Shown: one piece after another, positions 23,001 to 33,824 of the stretch | Position numbering within the stretch: the stretch's first letter is position 1 | How the letters are laid out: each line of letters starts with the position of its first letter | Origin: Aurelia coerulea | Taxonomy: Eukaryota; Cnidaria; Scyphozoa; Semaeostomeae; Ulmaridae | Length of the DNA stretch: 64,000 bases | Reading direction: 5' to 3' | Assembly (NCBI GenBank): GCA_039566865.1 | Contig: CM076959.1 | Location: 7,361,501 to 7,425,500, forward strand | Program-made: the position numbers and the translations under genes | Notes under the pieces: generated by a model | What the model saw: the letters and a program-made list of their open reading frames with translations, nothing else | Databases searched by the model: none | Told to the model about the DNA's origin: nothing

Positions 23001-23385
23001 TCTCCAACTCTATTTTCGCTTTGGTATCTTCAAAGACAGTACTGATCAAGAATCACAATCAACATCAAAAAGTTTAGAACACATGAGGTCTGAGTTTTGC
23101 AAAATGATTTCCATGTCACAAAAATTTTCTTGTACAGCATATTTGCATTGAAATTAGATGCTGAAATTTTTACCGACAGAGACAACTAATAAAATAAAGT
23201 TACTTACATTTTTTTTTTTCATTTTAAAATTATTTATGCACGGTAGCCCCGTCAGTCAGTATGATTGATTTTCAGGGGGCCATGCCAAAAACTTTACAAA
23301 TTAAAAAAATCTACTAAAATTAATAACGGGAAAAGGAAACTAATTACAATCATAAATAATTTATCTACAACTATTTACAATAAAT

Positions 23386-24174
23386 TTACAACAAACCCTT
23401 TATCTTGTTCTTAAAAGAAGATAAAGAGGGAGCTTGCTTGGCCTCGCGGCTGAGATCATTCCAGATTTTTGCTCCACGAAATGCGAACGCTTTCTGTCCA
23501 TTACTAGTTTTCATGAATGGCACTAGCAAGTCAGTTTCGGCATTTCTAAGGTTGATAATATTGCGATCAGAATTTCTAACAAATAAATGCGAGAGATAAT
23601 CAGGCGCGAGACTATTAACAGATTTATATACAGTTGTTGCAGTCTCACTTCTGATCATATCCCTCACAGTTGGCCATTTTAACTCTGTAATCAAAGCTTC
23701 GGCAGGAGCATCGTAGCTGCTATTTGTAATAATTCTAGCGGCACGATTCTGCAATTTTTGAAGCTTAACCAGTCGGAACTCTGCACAGCTCCCCCACACA
23801 GAACAGCAGTACCGAAAATGTGGCTCTACAATACCTCTATATAATTTGCAAAGTACAGTTTTTGGCAAAAATTTCTTTGCATATTTTAAAAAACCTAACG
23901 AGCGGGAGACTATGGCTTGAACAGATTTAATTTGCTCGTCCCACACGAGGTACTGGTCAACTTGGACACCAAGATACTTAATACTGTCGACGAGTTCTAC
24001 AGGGGAATCATCGATAACGAATGCAGGAGAATCCACAGTGTTTTCACCAATCTTTTTAAGATTTGGTCTAGATCCGATTACCATTGCCTGAGTCTTGACT
24101 ACATTCAAAGACAATTTATTGCCCTGAAGCCATTCTTTCAAACATTTCAATTCGTTGTTGAGCGTTTCAAGCAT
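23386..24174 (-). pseudogene. LINE reverse transcriptase, C-terminal portion
   Basis: LNNELKCLKEWLQGNKLSLN..KTQAMVIGS is the post-catalytic RT segment. It is followed by VELVDSIKYLGVQVD, FLKYAKKFLP..VLCKLYRGIVEPHFRYC and LQKLQNRAARII, the standard thumb and C-terminal tail of CR1/RTE-group LINEs. The frame ends at 23386. The palm with the catalytic YxDD is missing upstream. Confidence 0.9.
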
Positions 24175-24777
24175 AAAGGAGCATGTTTTTCAAGAATCAA
24201 CGAGAACATATTTGTCCATTGCTCAACGATGAGGTTGATATCATCTGTATTTGAAACAATGCTTTTCCAGTCAATTTGTTGAAGATCACTAAGAAAGTTT
24301 TCTTCGTTGAAATTGTTCATTTGCCGAGTGGAAATGTTTTTGTGCTGTTTTTTAGCAGTATCTCTAAATCTTTTAACACAGTAGACCAAATAGTGATCAC
24401 TTATAGTTGTCTCATAAACACCAGATTTTACTATAAAAGCTTTATTAGTTGTGGCAATATGATCAATCAGAGTGGCAGTTGTAAGAGTTTCCCTTGTACT
24501 TCTTTTGATCAACTGTTTTAGACCGAAACGATCATAAATGTCAAGTAGGTTCTTCAAATGTGGTGGAAGGTTATCGGGGGTACAAGTATCCTCAGCCCCA
24601 GCAACTATTGGTAAAAAATCACAGTTTGTGTCGCCAAGGAGGATTATATCCCTGTTCTCCTTGTCGAGAACCTGTAAACACTCTTCCAGTTGACGAAAGA
24701 TTTCAACTGACGCGTCAGGAGGACGGTACCACGACATAACAAGAAACGGCGCAGCCTTCACAGGTTTCACCTCAATA
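24147..24777 (-). pseudogene. LINE endonuclease, C-terminal half
   Basis: Reads FLVMSWYRPPDASVEIF..QLEECLQVLDKENRDIILLGDTNCDFL, then LIKRSTRETLTTATLIDHIAT and KSGVYETTISDHYLVYC. These are the GD.N and SDH catalytic blocks of LINE endonucleases. It joins the N-terminal half in frame if the insertion and one duplicated CATAT are discounted. Downstream, LINE linker sequence ends at ..LEKHAPLC, after which the RT tail follows in another frame. Confidence 0.85.
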
Positions 24778-24782
24778 CATAT

Positions 24783-27076
24783 CACAGTGATCCAGAACAA
24801 TAGAGCTAATGGAAGAAATACCAAAAATTGGAGTTTTCTATTTCTAAGTACTGATCATGCCACTCAAAACTAGATATGTTGGCCATCAAAATAAAGAAAA
24901 TTTCATCAAAATTGGACCTGCGAGCCCAGAGAAAATCGAGGTCAAAGTTTGGTGAAATCTAGAAGTGTCAATTTCATGGCAATTTTATCAAATTTTCCTC
25001 TGATTGATTAATTAATGCCAAAATCCAAATTCTCATTTCTTGGCTCCGAAATGTCCGATTTGTATGAAATCAACTTTATTTAGTACATGAATATAACAGC
25101 TTTCAACGGATTATCAACCAGAAGAAATACGGATTCTAATTTCACGCTTAATTAGACATGCTCAGTGGCAGCACGATTTTGGCATTTTTGGCATCAAAAT
25201 GTGGAAATTTCTTATTTACACTTGAAAAACAAAAAAAGTGACTCAAAGTGACTCTACCAGACACACTTTTTGTGGAAGTACCACGTCTCAGCTGAAAATC
25301 TACCCAGGGGATTGTACAGAATCGTACAGAAAAAAAAGTTATACGCAGTTAAAAAAGTCAAGTGTACCTCTTGATTTTGAAGAAAAAATCGGGCTTTTTT
25401 TGTTGCTTTCTAAGCAACATGAAATGGAATGGAATTGTTGAAAGTAACTGCTAGTGACCTCAATTCATCTTTTGGGGAAATTCAAATGGTAAAATTGAAA
25501 TATAGGTTTTTCACTGCTCCTCCGCAGAGACAGATAAGAAAGCAATGTAAACTGCTTCTTTTTGATCATTTCTTCACAAAGCATTAGGTCAACAGCTTAT
25601 AACGTCCAAGATAACTTCATTATGAAGTGCACTAACTTCTAAGCTAGTTACATCTAGAAAACTTGATAAAAAGACTATGATCTAGTTGATATTTACGAAT
25701 CGTATTTTGTTTCTCCGATAAAAGATTGAATCAGCGAAACATAGGCAACTGCAGAAAAGTGTCCTTTTTTGTCAACAGATCTTGTTTCACAATTGCAATT
25801 ACCGGGGTTGATGTTATTAGCATTCTTACAAAAATGTCATGAAGGCTGGCTTGAACTGAAATCCGTCTCGCTCTACATCCTGCCATACTACGGAAACTGC
25901 GTACGTGTTTCTTCCATGCTTCAACTCCACTCTCACCAGACCAAATAGCAATTGTTCCTCCTTCCTGCATTTCAAAGAGCGAGACAGACTTCTATTCAAA
26001 CCAACATTCATGACATTTTTGTAAGAATACTAAAAAAATCAGCTCCGGTAATTACAAAGGCGAGACAAGATCTGTTGACAAAAAGGACATTTTTGTCCAC
26101 TTGCCATGTTTCCAATGAGGAGGAATCGCTGATTCAGTCTATGTAAAATTGAAGTTTTATCAAAGGAACAAAAGACGATTCGTAAATATTAACTAGATCA
26201 TAGTCTTTTTATCAAGTTTTCTAGATGTAACTAGCTTAGAAGTTAGTGCACTTCATAATAAGTTAGCTTGGACGTTATAAGTTGTTGACTTAATGCTGTG
26301 TGAAGAATTGATCAAAAAGAAGCAGTTTACATTGTTTTGTTATCTGTCTCTGCGGAGGAGCAGTGAAAAACATTTATTTCAATTTTACCATTTGAATTTC
26401 CCCAAAAGATGAATTGAAGTCACTAGCAGTTACTTTCAACCATTCCATTTCATGTTGCTTAGAAAGCAACAAAAAAAGCCCAACTTTTTCTTCAAAATCA
26501 AGAGGTACACTTGACTTTTTCAATTGCGTATAACTTTTTTTCTGTACGATTCTGTACGATCCCCTCGGTAGATTTTCAGCTGAGACGTGGTACTTCCACA
26601 AAAAGTGTGTCTGGTAGAGTCACTTTGAGTCATTTTTTGTTTTTCAAGTGTAAATATGAAATTTCCACATTTTGATGCCAAAAATGCCAAAATCGTGCTG
26701 CCCCTGAGCATGTCCAATTAAGCGTGAAATTAGAATCCGTATTTCTTCTGGCTGATAATCCGTTGAAAGCTGTTATATTCATGTACTAAATAAAGTAGAT
26801 TTCATACAAATCGGACATTTCGAAGCCAAGAAATGAGAATTTGGATTTTGACATTAATTAACCAATTAGAGGAAGATTTGATAAAATTGCCATGAAATTG
26901 ACACTTGTAGATTTCACCAAACTTTGACCCCGATTTTCTCTGGGCTCGCATGTCCGATTTCGATGAAATTTTCTTTATTTTGATGGCCAACATATCTAGT
27001 TTTGAGTGGTATGATCAGTGGTCAGAAATAAGCAACTTCATTTTTTGGTATTTCTTCCACTTGCTGGATCACTGTG
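24783..27076. mobile_element. 2,294-bp palindromic element with CACAGTG ends and 5-bp TSD (Transib/RAG-like ends)
   Basis: Both ends begin CACAGTGATCCAG, and the 5-bp repeat CATAT flanks them (24778-24782, 27077-27081). The flanking LINE coding resumes in frame across it, which fixes the borders. The two arms (about 24783-25877 and 25977-27076) are long inverted repeats around a loop of about 100 bp. After the shared 13 bp the ends differ: 15 bp on the left and 5 bp on the right before GGAAGAAATACCAAAAA. The A-rich box is thus offset by 10 bp between ends. CACAGTG is the heptamer of V(D)J recombination signals. Transib elements have CAC-starting ends and 5-bp duplications. No transposase is encoded, so it would be non-autonomous. 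Superfamily is inferred from ends only. Confidence 0.75.
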
Positions 27077-27351
27077 CATATACCTTCTAAATTGGATAGT
27101 GGAAGGTCCGTCCTGACAGTGACTTTATCAAAAGATGCGTCTTTTACATACAAAGCTACACCTCCACCATTGCGGTTACGATCACTTCTTTTAATCGAAT
27201 AGCCCTCAATACTGACAAGATCATTGTCTATTTTATCATCAATTTTAGTCTCATTAACGGCCAGAATATGAATCCCAAGGTCATTAATAAGAAGACGAAT
27301 CTCGTCAATATGACGTAAAAGGCTATTCACATTAATAGAAGCAATCGCCAT
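27022..27351 (-). pseudogene. LINE apurinic endonuclease, N-terminal half
   Basis: IASINVNSLLRHIDEIRLLI..LGIHILAVNETKID followed by IEGYSIKRSDRNRNGGGVALYV is the N-terminal half of the exonuclease-endonuclease-phosphatase domain of LINE ORF2: the catalytic N of the first block, the E of NETKID and the R..GGGVA block are all present. The frame continues a few codons into the inserted palindromic element at 27076 and then stops. Its C-terminal half resumes beyond that insertion at about 24777. Confidence 0.85.
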
Positions 27352-27474
27352 ACCCTTTCTGAAACCTAGACTTGTAGTGCTGTTGGTGACATGATTGTGT
27401 AAGGGAGCTGATGCAGAGGTCTTCCCAGTGGCCGAGCAATCACCCTCTTTATCTTTTACCTCAATCTTATTTAG

Positions 27475-28395
27475 TCAAAAATTTAATGCACGAAGTAAAT
27501 TTTTAGAAAGAATGTTATCACCATGTCGGTTGAGATGGATCAGACTTCTGTTAAGATGTTGGTTGGCATGTATGTTGTTGTGTTCCAAAAAGGCAAAATC
27601 ATTCTGTGAGCACAAGTCCTGGAGAACAAAGTTTACTCTCTTTCTCTTTGATTCATATCTGTCGCCACGTGTTATAAGACCGGAAATAACTACTTCAATA
27701 CCTTTATCGCTAATTGACTTAGCCAGATCGATAATTTCCTCAGCAATTTGCACCTCTGTTTTTTCTTTTCCATCAATTTTCAGAGAAAGGTCATTTGTGC
27801 CACTGTGCAGTAGGATTAGGTTAGGCTTTCTTTCAATTGAAGGCTGGGCATAACTATGCATGTCTCTGGTTGTTGCACCATTGAAATTCTTGACAAAAAT
27901 ATTCATCCCTTGATTTCCACACTTTTCCTTTAGTTCCCAGCCATTTATATTTTTTACAAGAGAGTCACCCATAATGACTGCAGTGCGTTTACTTCTTGAT
28001 TGCGAAGGATTTTGCGTTTTGTAGCGGTGTTTAAAGTCCCCGGTGTCATTTCCTGACGGCAGCTGCTCGTTTAAGGCATTTGAGGAGGAACTTGGTGTAA
28101 CAGAATCAGGAGTTATTGTAGATACTGCATCCTCGACTGCATCTTTGTTTACATTTTGATCGCATCTTTTCCTGACGGAGCTGATCGTTGCGACTTCAGG
28201 GACCTGTGATGCTTCAGCAGCGTTGACAATACCACTGACATCGCTAACTCTGACATTTGGGGCACTGACCTTTGAAGTTGAGGCTTCCTCGTTGTTATTT
28301 ATTTCGATTTGCACTTCAGGATTCACAGAATTCACAGAATTGTTTACCTGTTCACATGAACTTGTTGCAGAATTTAATACGCTTGATTCACACAT
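27475..28395 (-). CDS. LINE ORF1 with SGNH esterase domain
   Basis: The 306-residue frame has a Ser/Thr/Asn-rich disordered N-terminus (residues 1-135). It is followed by an SGNH-hydrolase fold: IMGDSLVKNINGWE (block I, nucleophile Ser), NFNGATTRDM (block II Gly), LHSGTNDLS (block III Asn) and HLNRHGDNILSKNL (block V with the catalytic His). All four landmark blocks are present and the frame is uninterrupted. Such esterase domains are known in ORF1 of CR1 LINEs, where they are thought to help ribonucleoprotein or membrane interaction. It starts next to a CACATCACACATCACA microsatellite. Because ORF2 is dead, any function today is doubtful. Confidence 0.85.
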   Translation of the reverse strand: MCESSVLNSATSSCEQVNNSVNSVNPEVQIEINNNEEASTSKVSAPNVRVSDVSGIVNAAEASQVPEVATISSVRKRCDQNVNKDAVEDAVSTITPDSVTPSSSSNALNEQLPSGNDTGDFKHRYKTQNPSQSRSKRTAVIMGDSLVKNINGWELKEKCGNQGMNIFVKNFNGATTRDMHSYAQPSIERKPNLILLHSGTNDLSLKIDGKEKTEVQIAEEIIDLAKSISDKGIEVVISGLITRGDRYESKRKRVNFVLQDLCSQNDFAFLEHNNIHANQHLNRSLIHLNRHGDNILSKNLLRALNF

Positions 28396-28425
28396 GACAC
28401 ATCACACATCACACATCACACATGA
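28395..28425. repeat. CACATCACA microsatellite
   Basis: Four copies of CACATCA directly precede (on the minus strand) the start of the LINE first ORF. Possibly part of the LINE 5' UTR. Confidence 0.7.
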
Positions 28426-28749
28426 TCAAGAACACCAAGATGTGATCGCTTTCTGGCAATCCTTTGTGCTGTTGGATCTGACTTTAGTTAAATTGCTTTC
28501 GTTTGTTATTATAATAATTGCGCAAGGATTCGTTGAATCATTGCGCGTCAGGAACATTAATTCCTCTAGCTTTCAATTCATTGGCAGTTATTGATGCAAG
28601 CTCTTTATTTCTTTCCATTGTCAGCTTTGTCCATTCAACTTGCCCTACCTCCTCACATAGCCCATCACACATTTCAAAGGCAACTTTGAGCATTTCTGTG
28701 AAGAAAAAGTGAAAATTACATTCATCACTGAATTTTTCAGAAGTGCAGA

Positions 28750-28838
28750 CAAACCAAGAAGTTTTGATTTAACTTGAAAGAAGTACAGTAAATAAATAAA
28801 TCAATTCAAGCTAAATCAAAACTTTTCTTGGTTTAAAT
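28750..28838. repeat. 89-bp hairpin MITE
   Basis: AACCAAGAAGTTTTGATTTA..CTTGAA and its inverse TTCAAGCTAAATCAAAACTT..CTTGGTT lie about 30 bp apart around an AAATAAATAAAT loop. No coding. Confidence 0.7.
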
Positions 28839-28869
28839 ACTGGCAAATAATTTTCTGCCTAGTGGTAAG

Positions 28870-30020
28870 ACAAACCTGAGGGTTGGGGTTCAGAGAAACC
28901 CCTTTTAACCCTATTGTGGTTGGGCTATCGGACATGTCCTATTGTGGTCGGGAGGGGGACATTGAGGTCTGCAATGAGTTTGCGCATTTCTTTCTGTCAT
29001 TTATGACCAAACCAGATGGTTTACATGCACAAAGAAATTTATCTGGCAATCATCAGTGCTTTTTGCAGTATGGTTCAAAACCAGGTAGCCCTAAAACGAG
29101 CTAACTTCACTACTTTTTAAGCCAATTACAAGATCAGCTATATATTGGAAAATTATTTGGTCCTTGATATACTTGGCAAAAAAAGAAAATTGAAGATCGG
29201 CCGTGAAATCAATTTTTGGTGATTTTTCAAACGCGAGTACTTTTTTGGGACACCCGGTATCTGGATAGAAGGGACAGAAGTGTTCCAGTTTAGCAGGAGC
29301 AGTGTAAGTGGGAGGCTGATCGGCGTATTCCTTTTGTTATTGATCCAAGATGAACCGGAACACTTTGGATTCTGGATCCTTAGATCAACGACTTTATAAA
29401 GACTTTTGTAGTTTCCGTAGAATTCCATCTCACAGTAGAAGAGAATGTAGCTGGATACGTTTGTTTTTACTTGATCCCATTCAGCCCTAATTGACAATTC
29501 CTCCAATGGTGTTAGTGTGAGGTTTGATGGAGCAACCGCTGGAACTCACTGCAAGAAATGTACGAATTTCTCCATGGTGTTTAACTTGGGAAACTTCAAC
29601 ATTTCTAGCTAGTTTCCCAATTGGAAATTAACACTCTTAGTTTTCGCTGCAGTTCTCAAAATGGTAATGGTACACCTCTGATTTACCATAAATTTCCCAC
29701 GATTGAAATTGCAAACTGGTTAATGTTTACGATGACAAAGAAGAAGAAGCAGCTACAACACTCTTCAGAAAATTACACACAGATTTTGGACTCGTTTCTT
29801 GATCTTAAATTCTTCTCTCATATTACTCTAAATCCCAAGGCTAAAGTGATTCTGGTGGCCAAACGCATACTTGAAGATTTTGCCATATCAAAGTGATCCT
29901 CAAAAATCCTCCATTGTTCCAGTTATGATGAATATGATTTCTTTGTTAGTGTAAGTAATATAAGTGTGATACATTATACCTTTTTTGTTGCACATGAGAT
30001 ACAAGGTGACCTTTGACCAA
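28870..30020. other. Non-coding stretch with a solo mariner-type end
   Basis: TTTTTTGGGACACCCGG followed by TA at 29243-29259 is the same terminal sequence as the right end of the element at 15757, but no matching left end was found nearby. The rest shows only short frames. A minus-strand open frame at 29153-29506 overlaps this end and was not recognised. Confidence 0.5.
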
Positions 30021-30023
30021 GGT

Positions 30024-30314
30024 TTATAGAAATAAGCTGTGAGCGAAATAGTGTACTGACATTAAATCCTGAATATGAGTGAATATGAGTGGGCCAAGAA
30101 TTGACCCCTGAGGGACCCCACATGACAGACTACCATGATTTGAGTATTCCTTGCCAATATTGACGGCAAAAGAACGGTCCTGAAGGTAAGATTTAAACCA
30201 CAAAATGGCAGATTTGCTAAAGCCACTTGCGACTAAATCGCAAAATGCCTCCGACCCCTGATTGGCTAAAAGAACAATAGGTTGTATCTCCAGAACGAGG
30301 CTCTTCTGAAACAA
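30024..30314 (-). pseudogene. LINE reverse transcriptase fragment (RT block 4-5 region)
   Basis: Reads QGSEAFCDLVASGFSKS..LWFKSYLQDRSFAVNIG..SNHGSLSCGVPQGSILGPLIF. The GVPQGSILGPLLF signature is the conserved RT block just before the catalytic YxDD. The frame breaks immediately after LIF. Such a segment is what the LINE at 23.2-28.4 kb lacks, but this is a separate fragment, and kinship to that LINE is unproven. Confidence 0.85.
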
Positions 30315-30349
30315 AGAATCTATGATAATACAATGTAATTACAAGCCTA

Positions 30350-31400
30350 TTGGACAGATTTAACAATCAAAATTATTGGCGCCAAAACATGGAAAGGTGG
30401 CGGGAAACCAGTTCTGTTTACAGGCTATGTCGTGATGGGCCTACGAAGAAAATTGCAGAATTTCAACCCATGAAGGTAAGCAGGCCTTTCGTAATTCAAC
30501 TTTCACTTACGAATGCACACAAATTTTCTTTAAGTAACAAGATTTTGACCACAAGCAGGCTGTACATTTTGAAACTTTCATACCAATAAATGACTAGGCC
30601 CATTATTGCTTCCAGGCATATCCTTAGTCAATACTAATAGCAAGTATCAATAATATACTTAAGAATATTTCTTTGATCATTTTTCAGAAAGATCATTACC
30701 CACCACCCGGTAGTCCTTTTTTTGAAACAATGATTTGCCCGGTGGTGTGGCATCAGGGTAGGGGTGTGTGGAAATTTTTTTGAATTGAATTAAGGAATTG
30801 AAATTTTTCAAATCAAAAATGTAAAGCTAAGTTGCAGAATTAGTTACCAAAATAGATGTTCTTGAATTGAGAAACATGGTATCAAATATTGTACATACTG
30901 TAAAAAAAAAGTTCCAAGAAAAAATAGCAGAGATATGAAGCAAAAAATATCACACAGATGACTAAAGGCAAGTTACTTTTCAACAAAATAGCCATGTGAC
31001 GAATTCCCTAGGGGTGGGGGGGGGTACTCAAGTATGTTTGGGATAGGAGTGCTCATCAGGCTGGGGTACAAAACATCAACCATAAGAAACTTCTAGCATG
31101 AAAACAGACCAAAAAAATAAATTTTTTGATCCAACATACAGGTTAAGAAGTCAGTATCTTAAATATGTTGAAAGTGCCCTTACTGATTAGATTTAAGGTA
31201 TTTGGATATTTCAAGTGTTTTTATTTTAGTATTAATAGTTGATCTTATTTGTTGATAAATTATGTTTTCCCAACCTTTTTACTTCTTCCTATATTTGATA
31301 CCCCAAAAATTAATCCAGAATTTCAGGAACCCGAAAATATAACTGCACAAATTATTGACCCAAAAATAAGCTTTGCCCAAATCTCAGAAGCAAAAAAGTA
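30350..31400. other. Non-coding stretch, nothing recognised
   Basis: Short frames only. A G run occurs near 31012-31024. Confidence 0.4.
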
Positions 31401-31407
31401 ACTTTAT

Positions 31408-32284
31408 CCCTATTACTACCAGGGGGGGCACAAAGTGCCCGCGGCAAAGTTTATTTGATGTAGTGTCGTCAGTTCAAAAGATAAAGAGCTGAAACTTTGC
31501 GACTTTTCCTAAAATTTCATGGACTAATTAAAATTTGTAATTTTTTTTCAAAATGGTAGATACTGATCACGTGACCAACCTCTTTTCAACACGTGGTCAG
31601 CCAGACAATTAAAGAAGCGAGTCCAGTTTTAACACGGATGGTCATAGAACATCGAAAATACCACCATTCGATAGCTCTCGATGAGAGCTTTCAGATGATG
31701 TATAATTTTATCCATTTTTGATGACATCAGCAAATTGTATGTTCATGACGTCATCAAAGTTTATGACGTCATATATATAATAACAAATGTATTAGATAAC
31801 TTTAAATGGTCAAAATTGGTTCTATTGATTGTTATTAACAATTTTAAGGCATTTTAGAGAAATTTCATCAGTAATTAGGGGTTTAAATGAAACAATGACA
31901 AACTGATGCAAATAAATGATGAATATGTGATATAAATAACAAGCTTAAATTGACATTTCAATGCCAATTTTTATTCAGTGATGCTTTGGGATACATTCTT
32001 GTAGTAGTATGAAAGAAATTATCAACTAAGAACTTAAATATTGCCAATATTGTTAATAGTAAGCAAAAAGTGCAATTTTCCTCAATTATGACGTCATTGT
32101 GACGTCATGAAAGTAGTAAAGAATTAAAAAAGTAGCCTATTGTGTAGATTTTGTTCCTATACACCATTGTACTAAGTTTCATCCTCATATCTGCAATAAT
32201 GGCGAAGTTACGGAGGGGGGGGGGGGGTACTTTGTGCCCCCCCCCCGGGACTACGATGGTCGAAAAAGCCCGGTAGTAATAGGG
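31408..32284. mobile_element. 877-bp piggyBac-like MITE carrying CRE-type sites
   Basis: Left end CCCTATTACTACC..GGGGGGGCACAAAGTGCC and right end GTACTTTGTGCCCCCCC..GGTAGTAATAGGG are inverted copies. TTAT flanks both sides (31404-31407, 32285-32288). CCC-starting ends beside a TTAA-like tetramer suggest piggyBac, with a diverged target site (inference). The interior holds four TGACGTCA palindromes (about 31746, 31763, 32091, 32100), the perfect site of CREB/ATF factors, and CACGTG-like sites near 31568 and 31590. No coding. Confidence 0.65.
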
Positions 32285-32414
32285 TTATCACACCTATAGT
32301 AGATATACCCGAGTACACCCTGGAACAAAATCACAAAATATTCTCCTTGACCTTTATTCATAAACGAAATGGGCACATTGTAATTGACTTTTTACTACTT
32401 TATACATTATATAG

Positions 32415-33824
32415 ATGCCTGTGATAAACGAAGGAGTAGAGCTATCGACTGTACAACTGCAGTCATTCACACGACTCGCTGCATTCACATGCAAGATACC
32501 CCCAACCAGGACACCAAAGAATGTGACCACAAAACGCCATCTGTCGCCTTACCCAGTTGAAACACCATCCAAACATCGATGTATAACCCCAGAGGCAACA
32601 CTGTTTGCATGGAAAGCGGAATTGCAAATGCTGAACAGGATGTCAAGGAGTTCGTATACTGTGGAGTGCGAATTTGGCTCGTACAATCTTTCAATTGTCG
32701 ACGCTGCAATGCAACTGCATAGAGCATGCGAAATTAGGGCAATGGTCGAGCAGGAAATCGATTGGTTTGCAGAATCTTTCAAAAGTCCGGCCTCTGTTCA
32801 CGCCATCCCTCCGCGAACTTCATTAAACACATTTCGATCCTCTATTCATAACCATCGCTACTCGGAGCTCTTACGCGATTTTGAAATGGATCCCCAGGAA
32901 TTATCGAAGCTATGCTGCAACAGATACTTGGCTGGAGACCATATGAGGTGGGTAGTAAACCAGCTTAATGCACAACAAAAAGGAGTGCTCTGCCTTTACG
33001 CAAATTCTATCATCAGTGTTGGTAATTTTGTGAGATTGAATGTTGACAGGCAATCTCTACCAAAAAGAATTGGCATCATCTTGAACGTAGGGAAAAGGCG
33101 TCATGTCAATAACGGAAACGAAGAATGGGAAGTTTTTATGGGAGCGATGGGACGCGAAGGAAACCATTTCAGTACTGCTGTCGTAGATACTGAGAGCAAT
33201 ATAATAACATATGGGAACTCTCTTGGATGGGGTGTCCCAAAAACGCTTCTCACGTTCATTCGCCGCCTTTATGTTCAAATATTTCAAAGGCAAATGCCAG
33301 ATATGGAAATGAATGTTTGCCATCCAACACCAGATTCAAGTGCTTTTCATGAATGCTCAAGAAGATGTGCCTCCCTGTATCCACTTCAGCAAAATGGTAC
33401 TGTGTGTGGTGTTGTGGCAATTGTTGTGCTTGCAATTGCATGTCTTGCGCCAAGATATTACTCGGTTTTGACAGACAAAATGTTACGAGGCGCAAATCAT
33501 CTACCGTCTCTGTTCATTTCTCGTCCGCATACCTACGCAAAGTATCTTCGTCGTGTGATAATGACTTGGTTTAGTGAGAAATACATCTCAATAAAATATA
33601 TCACTCCAACTCAGCTACTTGGACTTGACATGAACAACCAGAATAACACGGATGCATTAAAGGACATTGAGCCAGAAGATGAAGAAGATGTCGTATTGGT
33701 AGATTTTGAAGCCAATGAGGAAGTTCCTGCAATGCCTAAAATAAAGATGGAATGCACAACATTACCAGGAATAAAGAAAGAAGCAAACGAAAAGACTGAA
33801 AAGACATTTCAAAAATTCAGTTAA
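32415..33824 (+). CDS. Ulp1-like cysteine protease (C48 family), 469 aa
   Basis: One uninterrupted frame. Residues 1-60 are basic and proline-rich, 60-190 helical and unrecognised, and 190-350 hold a Ulp1/sentrin-protease-like core. Visible landmarks are EWEVFMGAMGREGNHFSTAVVD (His251), IITYGNSLGWG (position 268, where Asp is usual), and LQQNGTVCGVVAIVVLA (Gln326, Cys331). The C-terminus is acidic then Lys/Glu-rich. C48 enzymes cleave SUMO-type conjugates. Versions inside transposons are common in invertebrates. The Asn in place of the triad Asp may weaken activity; Asp258 is the other candidate. Zinc-finger exons follow 0.6 kb downstream on the same strand and may belong to the same element. 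AG just precedes the ATG, so an upstream exon is possible. Confidence 0.75.
   Translation: MPVINEGVELSTVQLQSFTRLAAFTCKIPPTRTPKNVTTKRHLSPYPVETPSKHRCITPEATLFAWKAELQMLNRMSRSSYTVECEFGSYNLSIVDAAMQLHRACEIRAMVEQEIDWFAESFKSPASVHAIPPRTSLNTFRSSIHNHRYSELLRDFEMDPQELSKLCCNRYLAGDHMRWVVNQLNAQQKGVLCLYANSIISVGNFVRLNVDRQSLPKRIGIILNVGKRRHVNNGNEEWEVFMGAMGREGNHFSTAVVDTESNIITYGNSLGWGVPKTLLTFIRRLYVQIFQRQMPDMEMNVCHPTPDSSAFHECSRRCASLYPLQQNGTVCGVVAIVVLAIACLAPRYYSVLTDKMLRGANHLPSLFISRPHTYAKYLRRVIMTWFSEKYISIKYITPTQLLGLDMNNQNNTDALKDIEPEDEEDVVLVDFEANEEVPAMPKIKMECTTLPGIKKEANEKTEKTFQKFS

Larger units (their letters stand above)
23210..28395 (-). mobile_element. CR1-like LINE with esterase ORF1, internally deleted and interrupted
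   Basis: On the minus strand in order: ORF1 with an SGNH-hydrolase domain (28395-27475), an endonuclease N-terminal half (27351-27022), a 2,294-bp insertion, the endonuclease C-terminal half (to about 24150), an RT C-terminal segment (24174-23386), then a 3' UTR ending in an A-rich tail near 23215. Esterase-type ORF1 plus apurinic endonuclease plus RT is the architecture of CR1-group LINEs. The RT core is absent: endonuclease sequence jumps to the RT tail around 24160, an internal deletion of roughly a kilobase judged from family layout. Confidence 0.85.

Noticed and set aside
24783..27076. Short open frames (RIVQKKSYTQLKKSSVPLDF..) as a transposase
   Set aside because: The same frame occurs in both palindrome arms (25238-25441 and the inverse at 26374-26601) and breaks in each; no catalytic motifs.
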